Source: Leuctra nigra (lineage: Eukaryota; Arthropoda; Insecta; Plecoptera; Leuctridae). Taken from it: DNA of 64,000 nt. Shown here piece by piece: positions 35,426 through 46,005 of this stretch. A model generated the notes under the pieces. It did not search any database. It was not told the DNA's origin and saw only the letters and a program-made list of their open reading frames with translations. The DNA is taken from contig OW203771.1 of NCBI GenBank assembly GCA_934045905.1, forward strand, positions 4,154,001 through 4,218,000, read 5' to 3'. The position numbers and the translations under genes are program-made. The first letter of the stretch is position 1. The number at the start of each line of letters is the position of its first letter.

Positions 35426-35875
35426 CAGAGTTGGGTAGTAACTTAACGAAAGTAACTAGTTACCAGTAACTAGTTACTTTCTGGGTAACTTTTGGGGTAA
35501 CTTGTTACTTTTAATCCTCAGTAACTTCGTGAGTAACTAAGTTACAATTTTAGAGTAACTGTAACTTAATTTTCGTTACTTTTAAAGTTACTTTTAGGTG
35601 AAATATTAATTTGACAAACATAATATTTTAGTGGAATTTTACAATCTTCAAAGTCCATTTCTATCTCTAGACAGAAAATCCAAATCCAAGTTGTATTTTA
35701 TTTTGCATTTATATCAGACGTATAGTATTGAAAAGTTGAAAAGTAACTTCAATTTTTTGGTAACTACTCAGTTACTTTTCAAATGAAGTAACTTTTCAAG
35801 TAACTTAGTTCCTTTTGAGATCAGGTAACTTACAGAGTAATTAGTTCCTTTTTAAAAGTAACTTACCCAACTCTG
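35426..35875. mobile_element. hAT-type MITE rich in GTAACT repeats, TSD TTCATTAC
   Basis: Target duplications are at 35418-35425 and 35876-35883. The ends are CAGAGTTGGGTA and its inverse. The interior is dense in AGTAACTAGTTAC-like words. The empty site is present near 60912. Copies of the same family are at 48852-49082 and 59954-60312. Confidence 0.8.
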
Positions 35876-36780
35876 TTCATTACTGACAGATATTAAAAAT
35901 GTCAATAAGTTCATACGTTCTTAACTGATCGGGATGAAATTTTGTAAAATAAGAGACAATATTGGTCTTAATGATCATGCAAAATATTAGTTTGATCAGA
36001 ATTATCGAAGACCGTTTTCATTTTTCAGCCTATCAGGAGATATTTATTTAAATTTTAACCAATGAATGGATTTCAAAAAAAATTATGGTGTGCAAACAGA
36101 GAAGGTTGGTTTCACATGTGTGCAAAATTTCAGCTCGATCAAAGAAAAACTCTGAGCTGTTTAGCCAAAATATGATTTTGATCAGATTTATCGAAGACCA
36201 GTTTCATTTTTCAACCTACCATCAGGAGATTTTTATTTAAATTTTAGCCAATTAATAAATTTCAAAAAAATTTGGGGTCTGCAAACAGAAAAGTTTGTCT
36301 CTACATGTGTGCAAAATTTCAGCTCGATCGAGGAAAAACTCTAATGTACAGCCAAAATATGAGTTTGATCAGATTTGTCGAAGACCATTTTCACTTTTCA
36401 ACCTATCAGGAGATGTTTATTTAAATTTTAACCAATCAGTAGATTTCAAAAAAATTAGGGTCTGCAACGCCCAGAGAATGTCCAAACACGTGTGCAAAAT
36501 TTCAGCTCGATCGAAGAAAAACTCTGACCTGTATATCGTCAGTAACAGAAAAAAAACAAAAAAAAAAAAAAAAAAAAAAAAAACAGAGGTCCGTGCCAAA
36601 TGAGCCAAAAGGAGACGCTCGCTTCGCTCGCTCAAAAAAAGGCAGCCACCCTGAGTGACACATATAGTGTGACCCCCTGCATAGTATGTCCTGAGTCATA
36701 GCATTATTCTCTTCAGAAATATCCAGCATTCGCCATTGTCCAAATAAATGTACACCACAATGCCATTGCAACTCTCTTTA

Positions 36781-36996
36781 TTAGAAGGGTTTCTTGATGT
36801 TAGATAGCGCCACTAGCTCCAGGGCGCGCAGGAAGCCCCTGTAGTTGACGTCCTCCCCGCCCGGTCGCTCCACGGAGAAGCACTTGAGCACGACGTCCAT
36901 CTCGCGACTGGAGATCCAGGTGTTCATGTCCCGCACAGTCAGTGCCTTCTGGAACTGCAGCGAGGTCACCAGGCCGCAGTGCTGCCGGTCAAAGTC
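36781..36996 (-). CDS. EF-hand gene, last exon
   Basis: 72 codons starting DFDRQHCGLVTSLQF directly after the acceptor and ending at TAA (36783-36781). On this strand an AATAAA (36782-36777) overlaps the stop codon, which would leave a very short 3' UTR if used. Confidence 0.75.
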   Translation of the reverse strand, partial: DFDRQHCGLVTSLQFQKALTVRDMNTWISSREMDVVLKCFSVERPGGEDVNYRGFLRALELVALSNIKKPF

Positions 36997-39900
36997 CTGC
37001 GGGCACGGCAGAAGTTGGAGGTTTTCCAGTGGAGAAAGATATGTGAAATCACTTCATTTTGCAAGCCTGGGCTCAAAACAGTTGCCGCACAGTTGCCCAT
37101 TTAGAGCACAACCAAAGGGTACACGGTTATCAGAATATTTTTCTTCGCACGTCCCTAAAAGAATCTTCGTCCTTTTCTCATTATATTTAAAAGTGGAGCT
37201 TGTAGCAAAAGGGCAAAATTAATTGCAAAATTAAAATTAGCAAAATTGATGGCAAAAGAGACTGAGAACGTACGAGCTAATCATCCTTTTGTCTGGGTTT
37301 TACACAGGCATTTTCCGCATCCTTTTGGCGCACATCGTCGTTTCAGGATTCAATCAATACCATAGCACATTTATCAAAGATTTCATGTATCTACATTATG
37401 GATATAGGTATTTGGGATACAATGTACGGATATGAGATATGGTATTGAAGTATAGCTACACGTACAAAATATCAAGAAGGTTAATATCGCAATAAGATGT
37501 CAAGAGCAACATACAAAAATGACTACAGCCTTAGACTAAATTACAGCCTTTTGAGTAATCAGACTATTCGACAAACCAATGCTAATATTTGAAGCTTCCC
37601 TTCGTCGAAAAGGAAATTGGAGAATACTTAGTGTACAATAATTTCATGCGAGTGATTGTCGTACGGACATGTCATGGTGTTTTGGTTTGACATCTTCAAA
37701 TGTTTGTAACGGAAAGCAACTTCTTTCAGGCGCGGAGATTTTATACGTTTCCAATTGAAGAGTCACAATCACTGGTGCGTTTGACGATATCAAAGCAATA
37801 CTTTCTGGTAGATTGTGAGGATGTCTAAGAAGGTGTTGTACCTGGAAGAGCGACTCGAGGTTCATGTTGGGCCGAGCCGCGAGCTTCGTCATCGCCATCG
37901 ACAGCGTGTGTCGCTCGTCGAAGTCGAGGAAGTTGACGTCGCCGTCGTAGACCACCAGGTGCTGCAGCGGCGTGACGAGCGGTGCGCGCTCCAGACATGC
38001 CTGCGTGAACGCCTCCTCCAGCACGGCGCAGAAGCGGCGGTATTCCACCCAGCCGGGCCGCATGGGCGACGCGAACCTTTAGGCACGAGCACACAGGTTA
38101 CACAGTGCCGTCCTTGAGCTCCAGACACGCCTCCTCCAGCACGGCGCAGAAGCGGCGGTGTTCCACCCAGCCGGGCCGCATGGGCGACGCGAACCTTTAG
38201 GCACGAGCACACAGGTTACACAGTGCCGTCCTTGAGCTCCAGACACGCCTCCTCCAGCACGGCCCAGAAGCGGCGGTGTTCCACCCAGCCGGGCCGCATG
38301 GGCGACGCGAACCTTTAGGCACGAGCACACAGGTTACACAGTGCCGTCCTTGAGCTCCAGACACGCCTCCTCCAGCACGGCCCAGAAGCGGCGGTGTTCC
38401 ACCCAGCCGGGCCGCATGGGCGACGCGAACCTTTAGGCACGAGCACACAGGTTACACAGTGCCGTCCTTGAGCTCCAGACACGCCTCCTCCAGCACGGCG
38501 CAGAAGCGGCGGTATTCCAACCAGCCGGGCCGCATTGGCGACGCGAACCTTCAGGCACGAGCACACAGGTTACACAGTGCCGTCCTTGAGCTCCAGACAC
38601 GCCTCCTCCAGCACGGCGCAGAAGCGGCGGTGTTCCACCCAGCCGGGCCGCATGGGCGACGCGAACCTTAAGGCACGAGCACACAGGTTACACAGTGCCG
38701 TCCTTGAGCTCCAGACACGCCTCCTCCAGCACGGCGCAGAAGCGGCGGTATTCCACCCAGCCGGGCCGCATGGGCGACGCGAACCTTCAAGCAGACACAC
38801 AAGTTGAAGGAAACGCGTGAAAGTGGTTGTGAAAAGCTCGTAGGAAGCGTATGCGGATTCAATATACCTACAAATTGCCGATTAAGGCTAAGCAAAAAGG
38901 CTAAAACATGCTTTTTTCATCTTATTCCGGAAAATACACTGATCACAAAAAAATCAACACAAATGTGATATAATATTGAATAAAATTCCGTGTAAAACTC
39001 CGATTTTTAGAACAAAAAATATTTTTTTTGAGACACACAACACATCTTGCTTTACTGACAAAAAAATATACGACAACAAACCAAAAATTTGATGAAAATA
39101 TTAATTTGTTTAATTTTGGATTGATGTATACTTAATTATTTTATCAAGTTACGTCGTTTAAATAATCAGCCGTAGTGAAGTGACGAAGAAAGATATAATC
39201 ATTAGCCGTCATATACTTGACTAATCATATACATTTCATTTCGATCGGTTGAATGGTTGGGATTGGGCATTGCGTTCAAAAACACACAAAACTAAATAGT
39301 CCCGCTACCGAACAACTAAGCAGCCATAACTCACACGTCCATGATGGTGCAGAGCTCGTGCTGCGTGAGCCGGAAGCGACAGCAGTCGAGGCCGCGCACG
39401 AAGTCGTCGCGCGTGACGACCTGCTCGTTGTGTCTGTCGTAGTCCTCGAGGAAGTTCTGCGGGCGGAGGCGCTTGCGCACCACCTCGCCCTTCAGCCGCG
39501 CGAGGATCTCGACGATGTCCACCTCCCGGGCCGTCGCCTCCCTCGCCCGGGCCTCGGCGTTCACCTCGTTCATCTTCATCACGTAGCCGGTGTACTACGA
39601 GTAGAAACATTGACGGCAATGTGAAGCCATTTACAGCCTCGTGATCTGCAGAAGTTGCGTCCGCAGTCCTCAACACCACAAGACCGTGTTTGTAATTCCT
39701 ATTTTGACAATCATCGTTCGAAACTAAATTGTCAAACAGCTATTTTCCTCACCAGCGGCTCCTCGAAGGACTTGGTGTCCAACTCCCTGAAGAGCCAGAA
39801 GTAGTTGAAGCCGAGGTCGTCGTTGAACCTCTGTTCGAGCGCGTAGAGTTCCTCGTCGGACAGGAGGAGGGCGTTGCAGGAGAGACATTGGCGGAACTGT

Positions 39901-42900
39901 CCCCGGCTCACGTGTCCGTTGTTGTGACTAGAACAAGGACAACGTTGAACCTCTGTTTCTCGTCGGACAGGAGGAGGGCGTTGCAGGAGAGGCACTGGCG
40001 GAACTGTCCCCGGCTCACGTGTCCGTTGTTGTGACTAGAACAAGGACAACGTTGAACCTCTGTTCCTCGTCGGACAGGAGGAGGGCGTTGCAGGAGAGAC
40101 ACTGGCGGAACTGTCCCCGGCTCACGTGTCCGTTGTTGTGACTAGAACAAGGACAACGTTGAACCTCTGTTTCTCGTCGGACAGGAGGAGGGCGTTGCAG
40201 GAGAGGCACTGGCGGAACTGTCCCCGGCTCACGTGTCCGTTGTTGTGACTAGAACAAGGACAACGTTGAACCTCTGTTCCTCGTCGGACAGGAGGAGGGC
40301 GTTGCAGGAGAGACACTGGCGGAACTGTCCCCGGCTCACGTGTCCGTTGTTGTGACTAGAACAAGGACAACGTTGAACCTCTGCTCCTCGTCGGACAGGA
40401 GGAGGGCGTTGCAGGAGAGACACTGGCGGAACTGTCCCCGGCTCACGTGTCCGTTGTTGTGACTAGAACAAGGACAACGTTGAACCTCTGCTCCTCGTCG
40501 GACAGGAGGAGGGCGTTGCAGGAGAGACACTGGCGGAACTGTCCCCGGCTCACGTGTCCGTTGTTGTGACTAGAACAAGGACAACGTTGAACCTCTGCTC
40601 CTCGTCGGACAGGAGGAGGGCGTTGCAGGAGAGACACCGGCGGAACTGTCCCCGGCTGACGTGTCCGTTGTTGTGACTAGAACAAGGACTACGTTGAACC
40701 TCTGCTCCTCGTCGGACAGGAGGAGGGCGTTGCAGGAGAGACACTGGCGGAACTGTCCCCGGCTCACGTGTCCGTTGTTGTGACTAGAACAAGGACAACG
40801 TTGAACCTCTGCTCCTCGTCGGACAGGAGGAGGGCGTTGCAGGAGAGACACTGGCGGAACTGTCCCCGGCTCACGTGTCCGTTGTTGTGACTAGAACAAG
40901 GACAACGTTGAACCTCTGCTCCTCGTCGGACAGGAGGAGGGCGTTGCAGGAGAGACACTGGCGGAACTGTCCCCGGCTCACGTGTCCGTTGTTGTGACTA
41001 GAACAAGGACAACGTTGAACCTCTGCTCCTCGTCGGACAGGAGGAGGGCGTTGCAGGAGAGACACTGGCGGAACTGTCCCCGGCTCACGTGTCCGTTGTT
41101 GTGACTAGAACAAGGACAACGTTGAACCTCTGCTCCTCGTCGGACAGGAGGAGGGCGTTGCAGGAGAGACACCGGCGGAACTGTCCCCGGCTGACGTGTC
41201 CGTTGTCGTGACTAGAACGAGGACTACGTTGAACCTCTGTTCAAGCACGTAGGGCGTAGATGCTTTAAAGTACTACGTCGAGGGTTCACAAGAGCCAACC
41301 TGCCATGTTCAGCATTGGGAAGAAGTATTGCATACAGTTTTTGGCCAGGACACGATGGTCTTTCCATTACCTAGACACAATGGACATTATAATTCATTGA
41401 CAAACCATAGAGATTCATATACTTACAGAGAGGGGCAAGTAGATAGCCAGCCTTGGTATGATGCGATGTACATTGTCAGGGTAGATCTGAGCATGCTCAG
41501 CCACCATCTTGGAGATTATTTCAAAAATTACTTTAAAAATGGCACCCCCCTCGATTGTAATGTTGTTGGCAAGAGACTTGAATGTTACTTTGTACTAACC
41601 TTCAGTGCATACTTCACAGTAACAAACAACACAGAACAAATAAATGTACAGTAAAAACAAGATATAATATTGTAATAGTCTTCTGATTCAAGTTAAAAAC
41701 GTGTTTCTAGTAAGTTTAAAATTTGACAGCTCAAAGTAATTTTTTCACTGCCTTCCGAATTAATTTTCCATTTCAGTGGCAGTGAATTATTTAATATCTC
41801 CAATATGGAGAAAAAGGATCTTTCAAAATTAGTCAAGCATTAACCAGTAGTTACCCCTCTCTGTAATATATCTCTATGGACAAACTACCTGTCCGTAGAG
41901 TGACTCCACAACCCCTTGGCCTTACACTGTGGCCAATTTTGACGCTTAAACGCATCAGACTTGTCACTTAAGCCTGGCTAAGCATCATTGTTGGATTTAT
42001 AAAAATATTTATTTATTTATTTGACTAGATTGGTTACATACATAACATTAGTAACGTCAAAACACAAAATCCCATCAACATTCATTATTACAATAATCAA
42101 CAAAACTACAAACAGAATAAAAACATTTTTCCATAAGAAATTTCCTTAATACAATTTTAAATTTGTCTTTATCAATACTCAAAACTTTGAGGTCTTTATG
42201 TAAAACATTAAAAAGTTTACACCCCATATAAGTAGGTCCATTTTCAAATGAAGCTAGCCTATGTCATAGAATGTGCTAGAATGTGTCCTACAGAAAACTG
42301 TCTACAATTCTGCAGACCCTGATTCACAAAACTTTTCCACCGGGAAACCTCTTATTTCACTGCTTATTAGATACACCAAAGTGGGGTAAGCTATCACCCG
42401 GGAAAAAAGCTGTGTGAATCGACGTGAAGACTGACCTGTCGTAGGCGCCGAACGCCGGCTTGAGGATAATGCCGCGGTTCCTGCACCTGGTCTTGACCTT
42501 CATCATCGTCTCCTCGCAGAGGTCGCGCGTCTCGGTGTTGACCGTCTGCCACTCGTTGCCGCCCAGCCGGGGCAGCTCGAGCACCTCCCGGGGCGGCGCC
42601 ACCACCTGGTAGTCGGGCATCAGCTCCAGACACTTGGTCGTGAACACTGCCAGAAGATCAGACGAGTGACCGCGATGAAGAATAGTAAAGGAAGGAGACG
42701 GCTGGTGTATTGGATACCGCGGTTCCCGTCAAATCACCGAGGTCAAGCAACATTGAGCAGTACTTGGATGAGTGAACGTTCAACTCTGGCTTGCTAGTTG
42801 CTGCCGTTGGGCCAGAGAGACTGGGGTGTGTGAGGGTTAGTGTGACGACCTCCCTCAACTTGTTACAGTCTCTCGACGGCGCGGGTTGTGGAGGCCTATG

Positions 42901-44973
42901 CCTAATGAATGAATATGTCAAAAACTTTCACATGTTCAATTTTGGTATGTTTTCTAATATGTGTAAAAATTTCAGAATCCTATCTAGGTATTATTTTCGT
43001 TATAGAGGGTGATTTTTTTATTCTCCATCCGGTATGGTTCCAAACATTATTTTGCATAGGTAAAAGCGTTTAATAACAATACATTTTCCAAAAAAGACGG
43101 GTTGCCGACTATAACACTGTTAGGAACTACACTTTTGAGGCATCCGCATCAGCTAATATCCTGTCAATAAACCACTATTCTACAACAATCTTCGTGAAGG
43201 GAGAAAGCGACTTATTGATACAAAAGGGATGCAGTACCTGAAGTGGTGGTCATGGAGTCTCCCCACTTAATCTAGACTTGAACCGTTCACTGACCTTGGT
43301 CGACGTCGTCGACGAAGGTGGCGTAGCAGATTCTGTCCGGGTCGTTGGGGTCGGCGTAGAAGCGGAGGATCATGGCCAGCTCCGGCTCGGCGATGTAGAG
43401 GCGGTCGATGCCGCCCAGCCCGATGCCGTCCAGACATCGGCGGAACTGCGACACCGTCACGCGGCCGCTGTGCATCGGGTCGAAGTCCTGGGGAGGTCAG
43501 AGGGTTAGGCGCAGTCATGTGAGCGATGTGGAGGTCGACGCCGTCCAGACAGCGGCGGAACTGCGACACCGTCACGCGGCCGCTGTGCATCGGGTCGAAG
43601 TCCTGCGGAGGTCAGAGGGTCAGGCGCAGTCATGTGGGCGATGTGGAGGTCGACGCCGTCCAGACAGCGGCGGAACTGCGACACGGTCACGCGGCCGCTG
43701 TGCATCGGTTCGAAGTCCTGGGAAGGGGGAAGGTCAGAGGGTGCTAGCTAACTTAGGGCCAGTTTTTCAATGCCTTGCTAAATTTTAAACAGTCAATTAG
43801 GACTATATTGCCATGGCAACAACCAATGACAATCCTCGAATGACTGTTTAAAACGTAACTACTGGTTAAGCAGACTATTGAAAGACGTTAGCTAGTCACC
43901 CAGAACAAAGACTGGCCCTGAATGTTCTAATGCCTAAGACTACTGACCTTGAAGAACTGTCCGGTCTGCATCCTGCTGACGAGGACGTGTCTCTGGACGC
44001 GCCGCATCACCACGTGGAGCGCCGCGATCTCCGGCGTCGCCTCCAGCACGGGGTGGAAGATGCTCTGCTTGCCGAACACGGTGGCGGCCCGTATGCGCCC
44101 GATCTCCGGCCGAGGCAGCTTCGGCAGCTCGGCGCTGATCGCCTTGCCGGGGTAGTGCAGCAGCACGTCCTGCGAACACGCCCGAGCACACCCGATCATG
44201 GCCGAACACGCCCGAGCACACCCGATCATGGCCGAACACGCCCGAGCACACACGATCATGGCCGAACACGCCCGATCATGGCCGAACACAGCCGAGCAGA
44301 GCCGACCATAGTCGAGACATATGGAAGCGATTTACTTGTAATGTTATTTATAACTTATTTTCGTGGACTCTTTCAAAGCCTATTGTCTAGATTTTCTAAT
44401 AGGTTGACGAAGGTTGATAAATCGACTAAATGTTTCATTTAGTAAACTATCAGAGTATTACCGCATTATTTAATAATTAATAAATAATTGTTTAAAAAAA
44501 ATGAAAAAGAAATTAATTGTTCAGTTCTAAGTCAATTTAATTTTACTGAAAAACAATTTTTTGTTTGTTTATATCTTATCTAAAGATAAATTTACACAAT
44601 TTTAACTAGAAAGTTAACACTTCCATATTATTCTTTCGCGTAAAATAATAAAAAAATTCTGGAAGTTCTTATTGCATTCCTGATTATAAGATTCAAAACA
44701 TTCGTAAATTGAACCAGTCAAACATACAGATCCCATTGAATGTACAAGCGCTGACGACGTACTCACCCCGCCCACGTCCAGCATGCACTTCTCGTCCATG
44801 TACTTGGTGATCAGGTCGACCGCCTGCACGAAGGCGACGTAGTTGAGCGTGTACGAGTCCTTGATGAACTTCTTGACGAGCAGCTGGAAGTCGTCGGCCG
44901 ACAGCAGGATGTTGAGGTGGTTGAGCACGCGGGCGAAGTGGGCGAACGTCACCACGCCGGTGTTCTTGGCGAT
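36781..44973 (-). CDS. Multi-EF-hand protein, eight 3' exons (5' end not found)
   Basis: Exons in transcript order: 44973-44767, 44169-43948, 43487-43295, 42646-42436, 39927-39753, 39594-39335, 38076-37842 and 36996-36781. All seven junctions agree in phase and give 572 codons plus stop. At least four EF-hand-like loops are visible: DFDPMHSGRVTVSQF, YDSHNNGHVSRGQF, DYDRHNEQVVTRDDF and DFDRQHCGLVTSLQF. Each is followed by a helix and a second paired helix. The spaced D-x-D-x-x-x-S/N-G pattern is only partly canonical, so calcium binding may be weak at some sites. The overall pattern resembles EFCAB6-type and ciliary EF-hand proteins, but I cannot name the orthologue. The exons are markedly GC-rich against AT-rich introns. 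Four of the eight acceptors head tandem arrays made of the acceptor plus exon start. No exon upstream of 44973 is recognisable before the divergent fucosyltransferase gene. Confidence 0.75.
37842..38076 (-). CDS. EF-hand gene exon 7 (of those found), array-bearing
   Basis: The acceptor is CTAAAG|G; the exon has one base plus 78 codons. It encodes FASPMRPGWVEYRRFCAVLE then YDGDVNFLDFDERHTLSMAM, and ends at CCAG|GTAC. Six further copies of the acceptor and exon start lie upstream on the transcript. Confidence 0.72.
38077..38790 (-). repeat. 118-bp array of splice acceptor plus exon start (7 acceptors)
   Basis: Acceptor positions step by exactly 118: 38077, 38195, 38313, 38431, 38549, 38667 and 38785. 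Each unit has about 45 bp of intron end (GTGTAACCTGTGTGCTCGTG) and about 73 bp of exon start (GTTCGCGTCGCCCATGCGGC). Acceptor variants are CTAAAG, CTGAAG, CTTAAG and TTGAAG. Confidence 0.9.
39335..39594 (-). CDS. EF-hand gene exon 6 (of those found)
   Basis: The acceptor is TCGTAG|TAC; the exon is phase 0 to phase 2. It encodes a basic/acidic helix (AREATAREVDIVEILARL) and the EF-hand DYDRHNEQVVTRDDF with LTQHELCTIMDV. The donor is GT|GTGAGT. It has no tandem array. Confidence 0.75.
39753..39927 (-). CDS. EF-hand gene exon 5 (of those found), array-bearing
   Basis: The acceptor is TTCTAG|T; the exon has one base plus 58 codons. It encodes SHNNGHVSRGQFRQCL, DEELYALEQRFN and a second half FNYFWLFRELD. 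The donor is GTGAGG. Confidence 0.75.
39928..41240 (-). repeat. 107-bp array of splice acceptor plus exon start (13 acceptors)
   Basis: Acceptors lie at 39928 + 107n, up to 41212. The intron part of each unit is only about 15-20 bases (TTGTCCTTGTTCTAG); the rest is exon start (TCACAACAACGGACACGTG onward). The outermost unit keeps extra exon sequence (CTACGTGCTTGAACAGAGG), which marks where the first duplication broke. Confidence 0.9.
41990..42265 (-). mobile_element. LINE 3' end fragment in an EF-hand gene intron
   Basis: The minus strand reads KLFNVLHKDLKVLS...KFKIVLRKFLMEKCFYSV, a LINE RT C-terminus. It ends in repeated AAATA (complement at 42009-42023). Confidence 0.55.
42436..42646 (-). 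CDS. EF-hand gene exon 4 (of those found)
   Basis: The acceptor is CTGGCAG|TG; the exon is phase 1 in and phase 2 out. It encodes VFTTKCLELMPDYQVVAPP through CRNRGIILKPAFGAYD, the linker leading into the next EF-hand. It has no array. Confidence 0.75.
43295..43487 (-). CDS. EF-hand gene exon 3 (of those found), array-bearing
   Basis: It opens with the EF-hand loop DFDPMHSGRVTVSQF directly after the acceptor. It continues with YIAEPELAMILRFYADP and CYATFVDDVDQ, and ends phase 1 at CAAG|GTCAGT. Confidence 0.75.
43488..43740 (-). repeat. 115-bp array of splice acceptor plus exon start (3 acceptors)
   Basis: Acceptors lie at 43488, 43603 and 43718. The units carry GACTTCGACCCGATGCACAG downstream of the AG. 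Their far ends include GTCGACCTCCACATCGC, a copy of sequence deeper in the same exon. Confidence 0.85.
43754..43921. mobile_element. Small MITE in EF-hand gene intron
   Basis: AGGGCCAGT at the left and ACTGGCCCT at the right, with matching TTTAAACAGTC / GACTGTTTAAA inside. Confidence 0.4.
43948..44169 (-). CDS. EF-hand gene exon 2 (of those found)
   Basis: The acceptor is TTCGCAG|GAC; the exon has 74 codons, phase 0 at both ends. It encodes HYPGKAISAELPKLPRPEIG and HVVMRRVQRHVLVSRMQTGQ, and ends FFK, the entering helix of the EF-hand continued in the next exon. Confidence 0.75.
44170..44310. repeat. 30-bp minisatellite directly at the exon acceptor
   Basis: Four to five copies of a unit around AACACGCCCGAGCACACCCG and ATCATGGCC begin three bases before the acceptor of exon 44169-43948. 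This array contains intron sequence only, unlike the other arrays. Confidence 0.8.
44767..44973 (-). CDS. EF-hand gene, most 5' exon found, array-bearing
   Basis: 69 codons, phase 0 at both ends: IAKNTGVVTFAHFARVLNHL, then LLSADDFQLLVKKF and YVAFVQAVDLITKYM, an EF-hand-like helix pair. The donor is GTGAGT. Confidence 0.75.
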
Positions 44974-46005
44974 CTGGACAAGAGGGAGGCGTTAACGACG
45001 ACCAGGTGGAAGTCAGCAGGATGTGGAGGCGGGCGAAGTGGGCGAACGTCACCACGCCGGTGTTCTTGGCGATCTGGACAAGAGGGAGGCGTTAACGACG
45101 ACCAGGTGGAAGTCAGCAGGATGTGGAGGCGGGCGAAGTGGGCGATCGTCACCACGCCGGTGTTCTTGGCGATCTGGACAAGAGGGAGGCGTTAAGGACG
45201 ACCAGGTGGAAGTCAGCAGGATGTGGAGGCGGGCGAAGTGGGCGATCGTCACCACGCCGGTGTTCTTGGCGATCTGGACAAGAGGGAGGCGTTAAGGACG
45301 ACCAGGTGGAAGTCAGCAGGATGTGGAGGCGGGCGAAGTGGGCGATCGTCACCACGCCGGTGTTCTTGGCGATCTGGACAAGAGGGAGGCGTTAACGACG
45401 ACCAGGTGGAAGTCAGCAGGATGTGGAGGCGGGCGAAGTGGGCGATCGTCACCACGCCGGTGTTCTTGGCGATCTGGACAAGAGGGAGGCGTTAACGACG
45501 ACCAGGTGGAAGTCAGCAGGATGTGGAGGCGGGCGAAGTGGGCGAACGTCACCACGCCGGTGTTCTTGGCGATCTGGACAAGAGGGAGGCGTTAACGACG
45601 ACCAGGTGGAAGTCAGCAGGATGTGGAGGCGGGCGAAGTGGGCGATCGTCACCACGCCGGTGTTCTTGGCGATCTGGACAAGAGGGAGGCGTTAAGGACG
45701 ACCAGGTGGAAGTCAGCAGGATGTGGAGGCGGACGAAGTGGGCGAACGTCACCACGCCGGTGTTCTTGGCGATCTGGACAAGAGGGAGGCGTTAACGACG
45801 ACCAGGTGGAAGTCAGCAGGATGTGGAGGCGGGCGAAGTGGGCGATCGTCACCACGCCGGTGTTCTTGGCGATCTGGACAAGAGGGAGGCGTCAAGGACG
45901 ACCAGGTGGAAGTCAGCAGGATGTGGAGGCGGGCGAAGTGGGCGAACGTCACCACGCCGGTGTTCTTGGTGATCTGGACAAGAGGGAGGCGTTAAGGACG
46001 ACAAC
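44974..46005 (-). repeat. 100-bp array of splice acceptor plus exon start (11 acceptors)
   Basis: Acceptors lie at 44974 + 100n, up to 45974, each reading TCTTGTCCAG|ATCGCCAAG. Within each unit the exon part decays after HFAR into CTCCACATCCTGCTGACTTC. That is a shortened version of the exon's CTCAACATCCTGCTG...GACTTCC, so the unit fuses two exon stretches. Confidence 0.9.

Larger units (their letters stand above)
34763..36635 (-). mobile_element. Helitron-like family A element, long copy carrying two hAT MITEs
   Basis: CTAG at 34763 is preceded by A, and the other end is the complement of TTGAGCGAAGC-type sequence at 36620-36635. Modules of about 130 bp with TGCAAAATTTCAGCTCGATC repeat three to four times at 35990-36520. 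A poly-A run at 36550-36585 precedes the end. It lies between the protease homologue and the EF-hand gene. Confidence 0.6.

Noticed and set aside
44974..46005. CRISPR-like regular array
   Set aside because: Units are contiguous copies without unique spacers, in a eukaryotic gene. The same goes for the 95-, 107-, 118-, 124- and 132-bp arrays.
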